Assembly (NCBI GenBank): GCA_002011085.2
Contig: MTMB02000001.1
Span: forward strand, 477,820-541,819
Source of the DNA: Candidatus Geothermarchaeum rappei
GTDB taxonomy: Archaea > Thermoproteota > Nitrososphaeria > Geothermarchaeales > JDFR-13
Direction: 5' to 3'
Length of the DNA stretch: 64,000 bases
Part shown: in pieces, positions 39,399 through 48,211 of the stretch
Layout of the letters: each line of letters begins with the position of its first letter
Numbering within the stretch: the stretch's first letter is position 1
Translations under genes and position numbers: made by a program
Notes under the pieces: model-generated
The model's database searches: none
Told to the model about the DNA's origin: nothing
What the model saw: the letters and a program-made list of their open reading frames with translations, nothing else

Positions 39399-39814
39399 GA
39401 ATCTCACATAGAGAGTTGAAAGTGTGAAGAAAGAGGGAGAATTCTTACGGGCATAATAGTTTCGAATCTCACATAGAGAGTTGAAAGGAACCGCCCAACA
39501 TAATTCATCACGAGATTAACTATATCCTAAGAATCTCACATAGAGAGTTGAAAGGAAGACTGGACAGCCTATTACTTCTCTACAACCAAATCTCTTAGAA
39601 TCTCACATAGAGAGTTGAAAGTAGTTTCGATAATCATACTCGGACGGACGGTCTTCAGAATCTCACATAGAGAGTTGAAAGATAGATTTTTATTGTAGTA
39701 TTGTCATTAACTTCTAACTCTGAATTTCACATAGAGAGTTGAAAGTCTAACGCTGTGGACTTCTCCCATCTCCCTCAGGATTTTCTCCATGAATCTCACA
39801 TAGAGAGTTGAAAG
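39399..39814 (+). CRISPR. CRISPR array 3: 7 repeats, 6 spacers; sixth repeat carries a substitution (GAATTTCAC)
   Basis: Same 24-nt repeat; variant copy at 39722-39745. Confidence 0.98.
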
Positions 39815-39943
39815 TTAATACACGGAATATCTCTAGCTACTGTTCATCGGCTTATCAAAGATATGAAATATATTGGGTTAATTGACGATAAATTAAAATT
39901 AACTTCTTTAGGAAAGGCGTATCTAAGTATCTATAGTTCATAG
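39815..39943 (+). pseudogene. 5'-truncated winged-HTH regulator remnant abutting array 3
   Basis: In-frame reading LIHGISLATVHRLIKDMKYIGLIDDKLKLTSLGKAYLSIYSS* starts immediately after the last repeat, with an in-frame TGA inside the repeat. Confidence 0.55.
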
Positions 39944-39951
39944 GCCTCAAG

Positions 39952-40755
39952 CTAAGATGATAGGAATCCCCCGTCTACTGGTATTAATGCGCCTGTTATG
40001 TATGTTGATAGATCGCTTGCTAGGAAGAGTGCTACACGAGCTACTTCATCAGGGTCTCCAAATCTCCCTAGTGGGAGTCTGGCTTTGAAGTCATAAGCTG
40101 TTTTAATCATGTCTATCCTCAGACCCATTATGGCTTTTCTCCTGAGTTTCTTAACTCCCTCCGTCTCTATCCCCCCTGGTACTAGGGCGTTTATCCTGAA
40201 GCCTTTCCCACTATATTCCCTGGCCAGGGCCCTTGTTAAGCCGATGACACCTATCTTACTGATGTCGTAGTGAACTAGGTTTCTGGCGAAGGGCATTATA
40301 GCCTCGATAGAAGCTACATTTATTATTACACCGCCGCCTTTCTCGAGTCTTCGTCTAATCATGTGTTGACACATCCAGAGGACGCTATACAGGTTTATCT
40401 TCATGATCTTCTCGAGGAATTCTTCATCTATCTCCAGGGTGTCTCTAAACACGTATATCCCCGCATTATTAACCAGAATATCTATTTCCCCGACTTTATC
40501 CCACAAGGCATCTACCTCAGCCTTATTCTCCAGATTCACCTTATGTATATTTATTTCAACATTGTATTCAGATAGCTCTTTCTCGGCCTCTAATAGTTTT
40601 TCGTGGTTTATGTCGACAAGTTCTAGGTCGGCCCCGGCCTCGGCGAATCTACGTGCAATGGCTTTCCCAATGCCCATTGCAGCCCCGGTTATAAGCGCCC
40701 TCCTCCCTCTTAGTGAAATCAACTCGATTAACGGTTTATAACTCATGTTCATCAA
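39952..40755 (-). CDS. Short-chain dehydrogenase/reductase
   Basis: GRRALITGAAMGIGKAIARRFAEAGA; NNAGIY; YDISKIGVIGLTRALA; ITGALIPVDGGF. Confidence 0.9.
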   Translation of the reverse strand: MMNMSYKPLIELISLRGRRALITGAAMGIGKAIARRFAEAGADLELVDINHEKLLEAEKELSEYNVEINIHKVNLENKAEVDALWDKVGEIDILVNNAGIYVFRDTLEIDEEFLEKIMKINLYSVLWMCQHMIRRRLEKGGGVIINVASIEAIMPFARNLVHYDISKIGVIGLTRALAREYSGKGFRINALVPGGIETEGVKKLRRKAIMGLRIDMIKTAYDFKARLPLGRFGDPDEVARVALFLASDLSTYITGALIPVDGGFLSS

Positions 40756-40759
40756 CTCC

Positions 40760-41641
40760 CTAAATCATCCTAAGAATATCATCTAGAGTAGTCTCTCCCC
40801 TCCTATATTTATCGATGATGCATAGGCTTTCCAAGGCTGTCTCCACCATCTTACCCTCAACCTCAGTAAGCTTATCCATGTTCATCGGGGCTGTCAACGT
40901 AGTTAGTATTGCACCTACATATAGTGAGACAGGCCTACCCATCCTCCTATACCTCTCCCTAAAATAGTCTCTGTATATGGGGAGTATACTCGCCTCCATC
41001 TCACTAGCCAGGACACCCATCTCCATCAACGCCTCAAACCTCCTCCTACTCCCTTCTCCAACCGGGCTATTATGGAAGCCCTCATAGAAGTATAGATCGT
41101 CTTTAGACTGTATCTTCCCTAGGAAGAGGTCCTCCCCATATTTAAAGCCCTTATCCACAGCGGCCTTCAATAACGATAGATATATTATTGGATCCATATT
41201 AGCCGGATACTCTGGGAAGACCACCTTGGATGAGGTGGATTCGTCCCTCACGACAGAGTCGGCGACCACCAGTGAATAGGGCTTGATATACTCCTGCATA
41301 GCTCCTGAAGTACCGATTCTAATTATATATCCTACTCCCCCTCCTTCACATATCTTGTACATGACCTCAGCCAGGGTTATGGCCATGCTGGGAGGCCCCA
41401 TTCCACTTGTAAAGGCGAATACTGGAATACCTTTATAGATGCCTTTCACCCAGGTTAACCCCCGTCTAGGCACATAAGCCGAGGCGTCCTCCAGATACTC
41501 GGTGAGCATCTCTATTCTTTTAGGCGAGCCGGCGTTTAGGATATATGGTGCCACATCCCCCTCAGATATCTCGAGGTGATATGCTTTTCCATTTTCCCAC
41601 TCAAATATCAGGCCTGGGAAGAACTGCTTCAAATACACCAC
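40760..41641 (-). CDS. Nucleoside phosphorylase (uridine/purine phosphorylase family)
   Basis: IRIGTSGAMQEYIKPYSLVVADSVVRDE; GVLASEMEASILPIY. Confidence 0.85.
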   Translation of the reverse strand: MVYLKQFFPGLIFEWENGKAYHLEISEGDVAPYILNAGSPKRIEMLTEYLEDASAYVPRRGLTWVKGIYKGIPVFAFTSGMGPPSMAITLAEVMYKICEGGGVGYIIRIGTSGAMQEYIKPYSLVVADSVVRDESTSSKVVFPEYPANMDPIIYLSLLKAAVDKGFKYGEDLFLGKIQSKDDLYFYEGFHNSPVGEGSRRRFEALMEMGVLASEMEASILPIYRDYFRERYRRMGRPVSLYVGAILTTLTAPMNMDKLTEVEGKMVETALESLCIIDKYRRGETTLDDILRMI

Positions 41642-41737
41642 CTACAAATAATATTCATGCCATATGTGATTTAACCATATTGTAGTCCTCATGTATTTAG
41701 GAAGTTTTTTAACTGTGTTATACAAAACATATTTTTC

Positions 41738-43105
41738 ATGAGCCGGATTAGGCTGCACATGCTCATCGCATTTACATTGGCTGTGGCTATAATAGGGTTT
41801 GGTATACTCCTATCTCCCCCGTTCAGAGGATTTAGGTCCATGATTGGTCTTCCAATAGACCTATACGGCTCTAGATACAACCCGGCTGTAGGGGCGGCTG
41901 AGATAATCAATCCGGATCCAGAGGCTGCTGAAGCTTTTCTATCTAGAATAACGCTCTACTACCATAGTGTTTTCTTAACCCTCCTATACGCTACTTTAAT
42001 CTTATTCATCTCAAAGTATATGGGGGAGAGGGGGAGGGACATACTGGATCTGATGCTCATATCAACTATCTTCACGGTGTCAGGTGGCATTATTTATGCC
42101 TACCTATATAGGGACTTCTTCTGGCACGGTGTCTTCATCTCCGGCCTGGCATTCGGTTTCCTTGCAGGATTGTTACTCCTAATAAGGTTTAGGCCTAACA
42201 ATATCTTGGGATATAATATCCAGCTATCCGGCTTTCTCCTACTACTTGGCGGGGCGATTGGCGGATGGCTGGGGTCAAGCTTCATGAATCCTGAGAACCA
42301 CGAGTCGTTTATAGAGGCTTTAATCGCCTCAAGGTTTAACCCGGATCTCGGTGAGGAGAATATATTCTGGAGGAGTCTCACAAGCCATGAGCATGCAATG
42401 ATAGCTGTAGCCCTTACACTAGTATTCCTCCTAGCTGTCTCAAGGCTGAAGCTTAAAGAGGGTCGCTTGACGAAGGCCACACTATATCTTGTTTACTTTG
42501 GGCAGCTGATAATGGCCCTAGCGTCCTACTCAGTATGGTTTATAGGTAAGGTGGCCCATCTAGCTATTACACCTGCTGCACTCCTCCTCATCTTCGCGAC
42601 ACTATTACTGAGCTTTAGAGTTGAGGGTTGGAGGGTCCTTAGAACAGCCTTAGTCGCTGGCAATATAATCATGTGGATAGGCGTCGCCATACCCGGGGCT
42701 CTGGTCGCCGTCAGCCTAAGATCACCACGTTTCTTTACACCGGCATTCAGGGATCCATTGTGGGACTGGGCTGAACTAGCGTATAACATCGGGCACTGGC
42801 ATATTCTACTCACGACGTGGGGCGTAGTCCTCGCCATAATCTACCTAGGGGAGGTTAATAGAGGGACGCTGTCTAAAATAGCTGGATACCTAACAATAAT
42901 TGGGTATATAGGAGCCTCGCTCGGGATAAACCTGTATATGCTGGGTAATCCACCGGGATACTATATCCCCAATCCATATGACAATATCTATCTGGCCTTT
43001 ATAGTGGAGCCTATGCTAGGTATAATGGCTATGGGAATCGCGTTGACCTACATACTATTTTTAAGGGGAGTAGCGAGGAAAGGCCTTCTTATGAAGCGGC
43101 AGTAA
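41738..43105 (+). CDS. Polytopic membrane protein with multiple TM histidines, function unknown
   Basis: 455 aa, about 12 TM; YYHSVFL, FFWHGVF, TSHEHAMIAVAL, VAHLAI, IGHWHILLTTWGV. Confidence 0.7.
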   Translation: MSRIRLHMLIAFTLAVAIIGFGILLSPPFRGFRSMIGLPIDLYGSRYNPAVGAAEIINPDPEAAEAFLSRITLYYHSVFLTLLYATLILFISKYMGERGRDILDLMLISTIFTVSGGIIYAYLYRDFFWHGVFISGLAFGFLAGLLLLIRFRPNNILGYNIQLSGFLLLLGGAIGGWLGSSFMNPENHESFIEALIASRFNPDLGEENIFWRSLTSHEHAMIAVALTLVFLLAVSRLKLKEGRLTKATLYLVYFGQLIMALASYSVWFIGKVAHLAITPAALLLIFATLLLSFRVEGWRVLRTALVAGNIIMWIGVAIPGALVAVSLRSPRFFTPAFRDPLWDWAELAYNIGHWHILLTTWGVVLAIIYLGEVNRGTLSKIAGYLTIIGYIGASLGINLYMLGNPPGYYIPNPYDNIYLAFIVEPMLGIMAMGIALTYILFLRGVARKGLLMKRQ

Positions 43106-43130
43106 AAAAGTGTGGGTGGAAAACGGGTTG

Positions 43131-43310
43131 TCATGGGACGGCGTAGTAGCATCGCTTGGGGACTATCAGCTTACCCTCGTTCTTAAGCTTCTTAATTATC
43201 TTTGAAACCTCCTTCTTGTCGAGGCCAGTCATCTTAACGACGTCTCCAGGTCGTAGTGGTTTACCTGCCTTTACAAATGCGTCTAAAACCATCTTCTCCT
43301 TCTCATCCAT
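43131..43310 (-). CDS. Small winged-helix DNA-binding protein (not in supplied ORF track)
   Basis: 59-aa MDEKEKMVLDAFVKAGKPLRPGDVVKMTGLDKKEVSKIIKKLKNEGKLIVPKRCYYAVP. Confidence 0.8.
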   Translation of the reverse strand: MDEKEKMVLDAFVKAGKPLRPGDVVKMTGLDKKEVSKIIKKLKNEGKLIVPKRCYYAVP

Positions 43311-43402
43311 AGCATCTTCACCACATTGAACAAGTTATTTCATTGCTATATTACTATTGATGATAAGCAGATAGAATATATAAATCTTAACACTGTTAAT
43401 AA

Positions 43403-44155
43403 CTATAGGTCAGTTATGGTATCGAGGACAACCTCAACGCCCTCCTCCTCAGAATACTCCAGTTCTTTTGATCCCCATCCCTTCCTCCATTTTTCATGAT
43501 ATAATTCATCGGATATCACAACCAGCATGCCAAACTCTATCCGCCTATAGTCCGCAACTGCCATTAAAGCTGTGGCCTCCATATCTACACAGAGCACTCC
43601 CTTGTTTCTCATCTCCATGACCTTGTCTCTAGTCTCCCTGAAAATAGCGTCTGTACTCCATATTCCCCCTTCTAATACCTTCCTCCTATTTAGAGCTCCA
43701 CCTGCCTTTTCAACAATCTTCTTAACTATCTTTTCACTGGGCCTTGGGATATATTCCGGGGGCATATAATGGTAGCTGGTGCCCTCTTCTCTAACTCCCC
43801 ATGTTGGAACCACATAATCCCCAATCTTAAGCTCCTCGGATAATGCGCCAGCTTCCCCATATGCAATCACCTTCTCCGCACCTGCTTCAATAGCCAGTTC
43901 AAATGCTATAATGGTAGCCGGTGCACCAAAATATGGTTTCAACACGAATATTTCTACATTATTGTAGCGGCAGGTGAAGGCGGTATGTCCAGGGATCCAT
44001 TCTAATTCCCTTATATTATCAACCTTCTCCTTGATTGCCTTTAACATTATCTCCGTAAATATAATCAGGCCCTTCTCAGGGACATATTTATCCCTGGTAA
44101 ACATTTCTGGGCTTAGTAGAGGCTCCTGTTTACCTAGTTTTATGAATCTTCCCAT
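43403..44155 (-). CDS. Nucleoside phosphorylase (PNP/UDP family)
   Basis: GAEKVIAYGEAGALSEELKIGDYVVP; VLCVDMEATALMAVADY. Confidence 0.85.
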   Translation of the reverse strand: MGRFIKLGKQEPLLSPEMFTRDKYVPEKGLIIFTEIMLKAIKEKVDNIRELEWIPGHTAFTCRYNNVEIFVLKPYFGAPATIIAFELAIEAGAEKVIAYGEAGALSEELKIGDYVVPTWGVREEGTSYHYMPPEYIPRPSEKIVKKIVEKAGGALNRRKVLEGGIWSTDAIFRETRDKVMEMRNKGVLCVDMEATALMAVADYRRIEFGMLVVISDELYHEKWRKGWGSKELEYSEEEGVEVVLDTITDL

Positions 44156-44210
44156 AGACTACTCCACCAATATATCCCCTCTCCATATCTATAGGAATAT
44201 TGGTATTAGG

Positions 44211-44363
44211 TTATTTACGTTCTCTAAGGATCCTCTTCATCTCCTCAGGTAGCTTAATTATTCCATGTCGGTCTCTAACATGGGCTTCAAACCTCTCTAT
44301 CAATTCATCATGCGACGCTCCAGTTATCTCGTCTCCGCACATCTCACAAATATAACTCGGCAT
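44211..44363 (-). CDS. Small zinc-finger-like protein (not in supplied ORF track)
   Basis: 50-aa MPSYICEMCGDEITGASHDELIERFEAHVRDRHGIIKLPEEMKRILRERK; CxxC plus HxxxxH. Confidence 0.6.
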   Translation of the reverse strand: MPSYICEMCGDEITGASHDELIERFEAHVRDRHGIIKLPEEMKRILRERK

Positions 44364-44481
44364 TTCAATCAACTATTCCGCTTATATAAAAGAACATAAG
44401 CTTATTATGGTGGAGATATATAATTTTGAAAAATAATTCATATAAATATATATATTTCATAGCTAGGTCGGGAAATGGGGT

Positions 44482-44928
44482 GTGTATCAGAATTTGTGGA
44501 TGGATAAAATAGAGTTTACCCCCATAGGTATAGTCAGGCGTGAGGACCCTAATAAACAGGGTGATATGGAGGTTTTAAGACGATCTATTGCCATAATAGA
44601 GGTTTTTCCAGAATATGTGGATGGCCTAAAGCATATTGAGGAAAACAGTTTTATCTGGGTATTATGGTTTGCACACCTGTCTAGAGATACGGATATACTG
44701 GAAGTGCATCCGATGGGCGATGTATCTAGGCCTAAAATAGGCGTATTCGCTTCTAGAAGTCCTTTGAGAGTAAATAATATAATGTTATCCCTAGTCAGGT
44801 TGATCGAGAGACGAGGTAGCATACTCAGGGTTGTGGGCTTGGATGCATATGATGGTTCTCCCGTGATTGACATTAAGCCATATTCGCCTAGTTTAGATGA
44901 TCCAGGGCACCTGTGTTTCGATGACTAA
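44482..44928 (+). CDS. TrmO/TsaA-like tRNA methyltransferase (UPF0066)
   Basis: FTPIGIVRRED...; FASRSPLRVNNIMLSLVRL; VVGLDAYDGSPVIDIKPY. Confidence 0.83.
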   Translation: MYQNLWMDKIEFTPIGIVRREDPNKQGDMEVLRRSIAIIEVFPEYVDGLKHIEENSFIWVLWFAHLSRDTDILEVHPMGDVSRPKIGVFASRSPLRVNNIMLSLVRLIERRGSILRVVGLDAYDGSPVIDIKPYSPSLDDPGHLCFDD

Positions 44929-44976
44929 TTGGAGACTAGTTCATCTAATTAACCCGAGGACTTCTTTATAATTTAT

Positions 44977-45249
44977 ATGAGTAACATTGATGAGCTAATT
45001 AATATGTTTGAAGATGCAATTAGAAACAAGAGCCATATAGTTCTGGATCCATATGACTTTAATCTAATCCTGAAGCTCTTGGATGTTACGGATGCTGTTA
45101 AACTATATAATCTATTGGCTACCCTTGAGGAGGAGCATATTGAGGAGGGTGTGGGTGAGCCTTTTGAGATAATTGTCCTATATAATGGGAGGCTGTTTAA
45201 GAGGATCCTCAGGATCTTATCAAAATACGCTGGTGTGAAGAAGACCTAG
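44977..45249 (+). CDS. Hypothetical protein, 90 aa
   Basis: Intact ORF between two conserved genes; no recognised motif. Confidence 0.55.
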   Translation: MSNIDELINMFEDAIRNKSHIVLDPYDFNLILKLLDVTDAVKLYNLLATLEEEHIEEGVGEPFEIIVLYNGRLFKRILRILSKYAGVKKT

Positions 45250-46058
45250 TATGTTATCAATGTACCCTTTACATCCTTATTCTTTAACGCCTTCTTCAGC
45301 CTTCCCTTGGCTAATCCACTTATAATTAGAGTCTCAATACCCTCTCTAGCCAATTCATATAATACCTCAACCTTATGTTTCATACCTCCGGTGACGTCTA
45401 TGCCATGAGAACTACTAAGGTAGCTCATCACAGTACCTATGTTCTCTCTGGAGACAACCTTGATGAACCTTGCGTCAGGATATTTTAATGGGTCTCTTGT
45501 GTATATCCCATCTACTTCTTCGCACATAATTATTCGGATGCTATACTCGTCCTTTAGAGATAATGAGAGGAACCTAAATATTTCTTCGGTCGACATTATA
45601 CAGCATCCCTGGTCTAAATCGATGCCGACATCGCCGTAAACAACCGGGATCATACCATATTCCAATAGGGTCTTTATGGGTTTTATATACATCTCCACTA
45701 TCTTGGATTTCCTGGCTAGGGATATGCTTGATGGCTGGATTGGAAACGCCTCTAAACCATTTTTGAGAAGTTCTTCCATCAGTATCATATTGAGTCTAGC
45801 AGCATCATGATGGACAACTGCCATTCCATACCTGCTTTTACTATTGATGAAGCCTTTATGCGTCTCATATTTTGAGGCTGAGACATGTGGGAAGCTGCCT
45901 CCGCCATGTCCAATTATAATCCTCTTATTTGGTGAGACTGAGTCTCCTATTTCCTTGATTAATCTCCTAATCACTTCATATCTAGGTGTATATGGCCTTC
46001 TCTTGTCCGTTATCAGGCTTCCACCGAGTTTAACCATATATAGTCTCTTCTCACTCAT
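45246..46058 (-). CDS. Isopentenyl phosphate kinase (amino acid kinase fold)
   Basis: VKLGGSLITDKRRPYTPR; IIGHGGGSFPH; clustered with other modified mevalonate pathway genes. Confidence 0.85.
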   Translation of the reverse strand: MSEKRLYMVKLGGSLITDKRRPYTPRYEVIRRLIKEIGDSVSPNKRIIIGHGGGSFPHVSASKYETHKGFINSKSRYGMAVVHHDAARLNMILMEELLKNGLEAFPIQPSSISLARKSKIVEMYIKPIKTLLEYGMIPVVYGDVGIDLDQGCCIMSTEEIFRFLSLSLKDEYSIRIIMCEEVDGIYTRDPLKYPDARFIKVVSRENIGTVMSYLSSSHGIDVTGGMKHKVEVLYELAREGIETLIISGLAKGRLKKALKNKDVKGTLITY

Positions 46059-46626
46059 TCTCTCCCCACCTATTATAAAGGCTGTTCTCTATACCCAGGA
46101 TATCCAGTATCTTACCAACTATGAACTTCTCCATCTCCTCTATCGAGCTCGGCTTGTGGTAGTACGTCAATACTGGGAATAGTATATACACGTTGCATAA
46201 CGATGATAACCTACGGAGGTTCTCAAGATGTATGGGGCTCAACGGGGCCTCCCTAGGTATAATAACTAGCTTCCTCTTCATTCTTATATGGTTGTCCGCG
46301 GCTCTCAGGAGTAGATTATCCGAGACTCCATTTGCAATCTTCGCGACAGTATTCATCGAACACGGTATGATAACCATCCCATCCGTCAAATAGGATGTAG
46401 ATGCTATCGGCGCATCTATATCATCCTCATAATATAAATTCTCTGCATAATCCCCTAGTTCTCCTGCTAGGTCTATACCCATTTCATGGTAGGCGACTTT
46501 TTCAGCGGCCTTGGTTAAGACCACATGCATTTCAATATCTAGTGATTTAGCCTCTCTAACGAACTTCAGGGCCAATGGAGTGCCAGAGGCACCTGAGACG
46601 CCTACAACTATCTTTTTTCTACCCAT
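46051..46626 (-). CDS. ubiX: UbiX-family flavin prenyltransferase
   Basis: VVGVSGASGTPLALKFVREA; VIIPCSMNTVAKIANGVSDNLLLRAADNHIRMKRKLVIIPREAPLS. Confidence 0.92.
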   Translation of the reverse strand: MGRKKIVVGVSGASGTPLALKFVREAKSLDIEMHVVLTKAAEKVAYHEMGIDLAGELGDYAENLYYEDDIDAPIASTSYLTDGMVIIPCSMNTVAKIANGVSDNLLLRAADNHIRMKRKLVIIPREAPLSPIHLENLRRLSSLCNVYILFPVLTYYHKPSSIEEMEKFIVGKILDILGIENSLYNRWGENE

Positions 46627-47024
46627 CTCAATATACCTCTATCCCCATCCACCTCGACAACATCCCCATCTTCCAATAAATCAAATATCTTTTCATCCAC
46701 TTTATCAATCATGGGGATCCCCGATATAATTGCTCCTACGGCTACTATTGGCTCCGCCTCTATATTCACGATCGCATTAGGAGCCATATGGTTCTTAGCA
46801 AGCCTATATATTATGTATGACCCGACTGTCGACCCCTTTCCCCTGGGGAATATAAGTATTTTGTCCTTAATCGATTTCCCTTCAAGAGGGTGGTTCTTCT
46901 CGACGATGACCCCTGTGTTTGGATCTACTCCACCATAGAAGGATATTGGCTCCCTACTCAGGAGCACCTCCCCCTTTGCGAATCCCTTGGATATGCTTCT
47001 TCCTCTAAACTCCATTATACCCAC
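46608..47024 (-). CDS. Aconitase X swivel (small) subunit; probable phosphomevalonate dehydratase small subunit
   Basis: FRGRSISKGFAKGEVLLSREPISFYGGVDPNTGVI; FPRGKGSTVGSYIIYRLAKN. Confidence 0.87.
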   Translation of the reverse strand: MGIMEFRGRSISKGFAKGEVLLSREPISFYGGVDPNTGVIVEKNHPLEGKSIKDKILIFPRGKGSTVGSYIIYRLAKNHMAPNAIVNIEAEPIVAVGAIISGIPMIDKVDEKIFDLLEDGDVVEVDGDRGILRWVEKR

Positions 47025-48208
47025 TCTCCCCTCACCGCCGCATCAATACATTTCTCTAGGTTTGCCACCTTTACTCTAAACCTATTGACTCCACGTGAGT
47101 AGTAGAATGCTTTAGCGGAGTTTGTGACTAGAGTCTTAAATTTACCTAGGAGCGGAGCTACGGCAACACAGGTATCTATAATGACCTTCGCACCCGATTT
47201 TTCAATGGTCTCTATATATCCTAGTTCCTCAGCCATCCTCTTAACCTGCCTGGACGTGGTTATCCATAGCTCAGCGGCTACCTCTTTATCTTTGAGCAGC
47301 CCTGCAATCTCCTCAAGTTCCTTGAGTGAGGTGTGTGGACAGCCTATCCATACCATATCGACTTCCCTAAACTCATCCCTAAGGTACTCATATCCCTCCT
47401 CCAAATCCCTACTTGTAATCTCGATAGTCTCCCCGGGGGGCTCGAAGTCCATCCACTCAGCAGTTACCCCCTTTATATGGAATATCGCCGCACCAGCATA
47501 TGTCGCTATCGAGGCTGCAAATAGTTTCAAGGCCTCTAAATCCGCCTTCCCCATCCCCTCTATGTATGGAATGCTGTGCCCCGCTTTACTTGCAATAGCG
47601 TATCCTAGGACACTATAGTCGCTCCTGTAATTCAACTCTGTCTTTAGAACCACTCTCACCTCAGGCCTCCTATTCTCCTTTAGATGTAATCCATACATCG
47701 GTGTCTTACCTATTATGGCCGCGGCTAACGCTGATATGCCGCTCTCCCTATTTGTATATGCTCCTAATACTGAGTTGGCGTATGCAACTGCTGAGCTCTC
47801 GCTCCAAGCTATATGCTCACCTTTCTTAGGTAGGTTGCCTACTAGATAGGGGGTGCATGTGAGGGTTGGTTCAACACCCATAGACATAAATATCTTGATT
47901 ACTTCCCCTTGCTTCTCCATAAACTCCCTGTCTATCTTCATCTCACGCCATTTACCAAGATCTACTCCTCCAGGGTTCAGTGTTGCCTTAACCCTCACTC
48001 TAGCTCCTCTGGAGAAGTCCCAGAGGAATTCTAGGCCGGCGTCACCAATGTTATGGTATGAGACGCCTGATATTTGGGCTGAGGATATTGGTATGAGGCG
48101 CTCAGCATCATATATCTTTCCTATAGCCACGAGTATCTCCATCGCCTTCCGCATACCCTCTCCATATTCACCTGCGAGTATCCTCTCCTCCTCAGGCGTT
48201 AGATACAC
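47015..48208 (-). CDS. Aconitase X catalytic (large) subunit; probable phosphomevalonate dehydratase large subunit
   Basis: MYLTPEEERILAGEYGEGMRKAMEILVAIG; TCTPYLVGNLPKKGEHIAWSESSAVAYANSVLGAYTNRESG. Confidence 0.88.
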   Translation of the reverse strand: MYLTPEEERILAGEYGEGMRKAMEILVAIGKIYDAERLIPISSAQISGVSYHNIGDAGLEFLWDFSRGARVRVKATLNPGGVDLGKWREMKIDREFMEKQGEVIKIFMSMGVEPTLTCTPYLVGNLPKKGEHIAWSESSAVAYANSVLGAYTNRESGISALAAAIIGKTPMYGLHLKENRRPEVRVVLKTELNYRSDYSVLGYAIASKAGHSIPYIEGMGKADLEALKLFAASIATYAGAAIFHIKGVTAEWMDFEPPGETIEITSRDLEEGYEYLRDEFREVDMVWIGCPHTSLKELEEIAGLLKDKEVAAELWITTSRQVKRMAEELGYIETIEKSGAKVIIDTCVAVAPLLGKFKTLVTNSAKAFYYSRGVNRFRVKVANLEKCIDAAVRGEWV

Positions 48209-48211
48209 TTC

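Noticed and set aside
27551-39790. Apparent similarity between spacers TGCTATTGACTTCTCCCTTC... (array 2) and TCTAACGCTGTGGACTTCTCCC... (array 3)
   Set aside because: Shared stretch is only about 10-12 nt; not distinguishable from chance.
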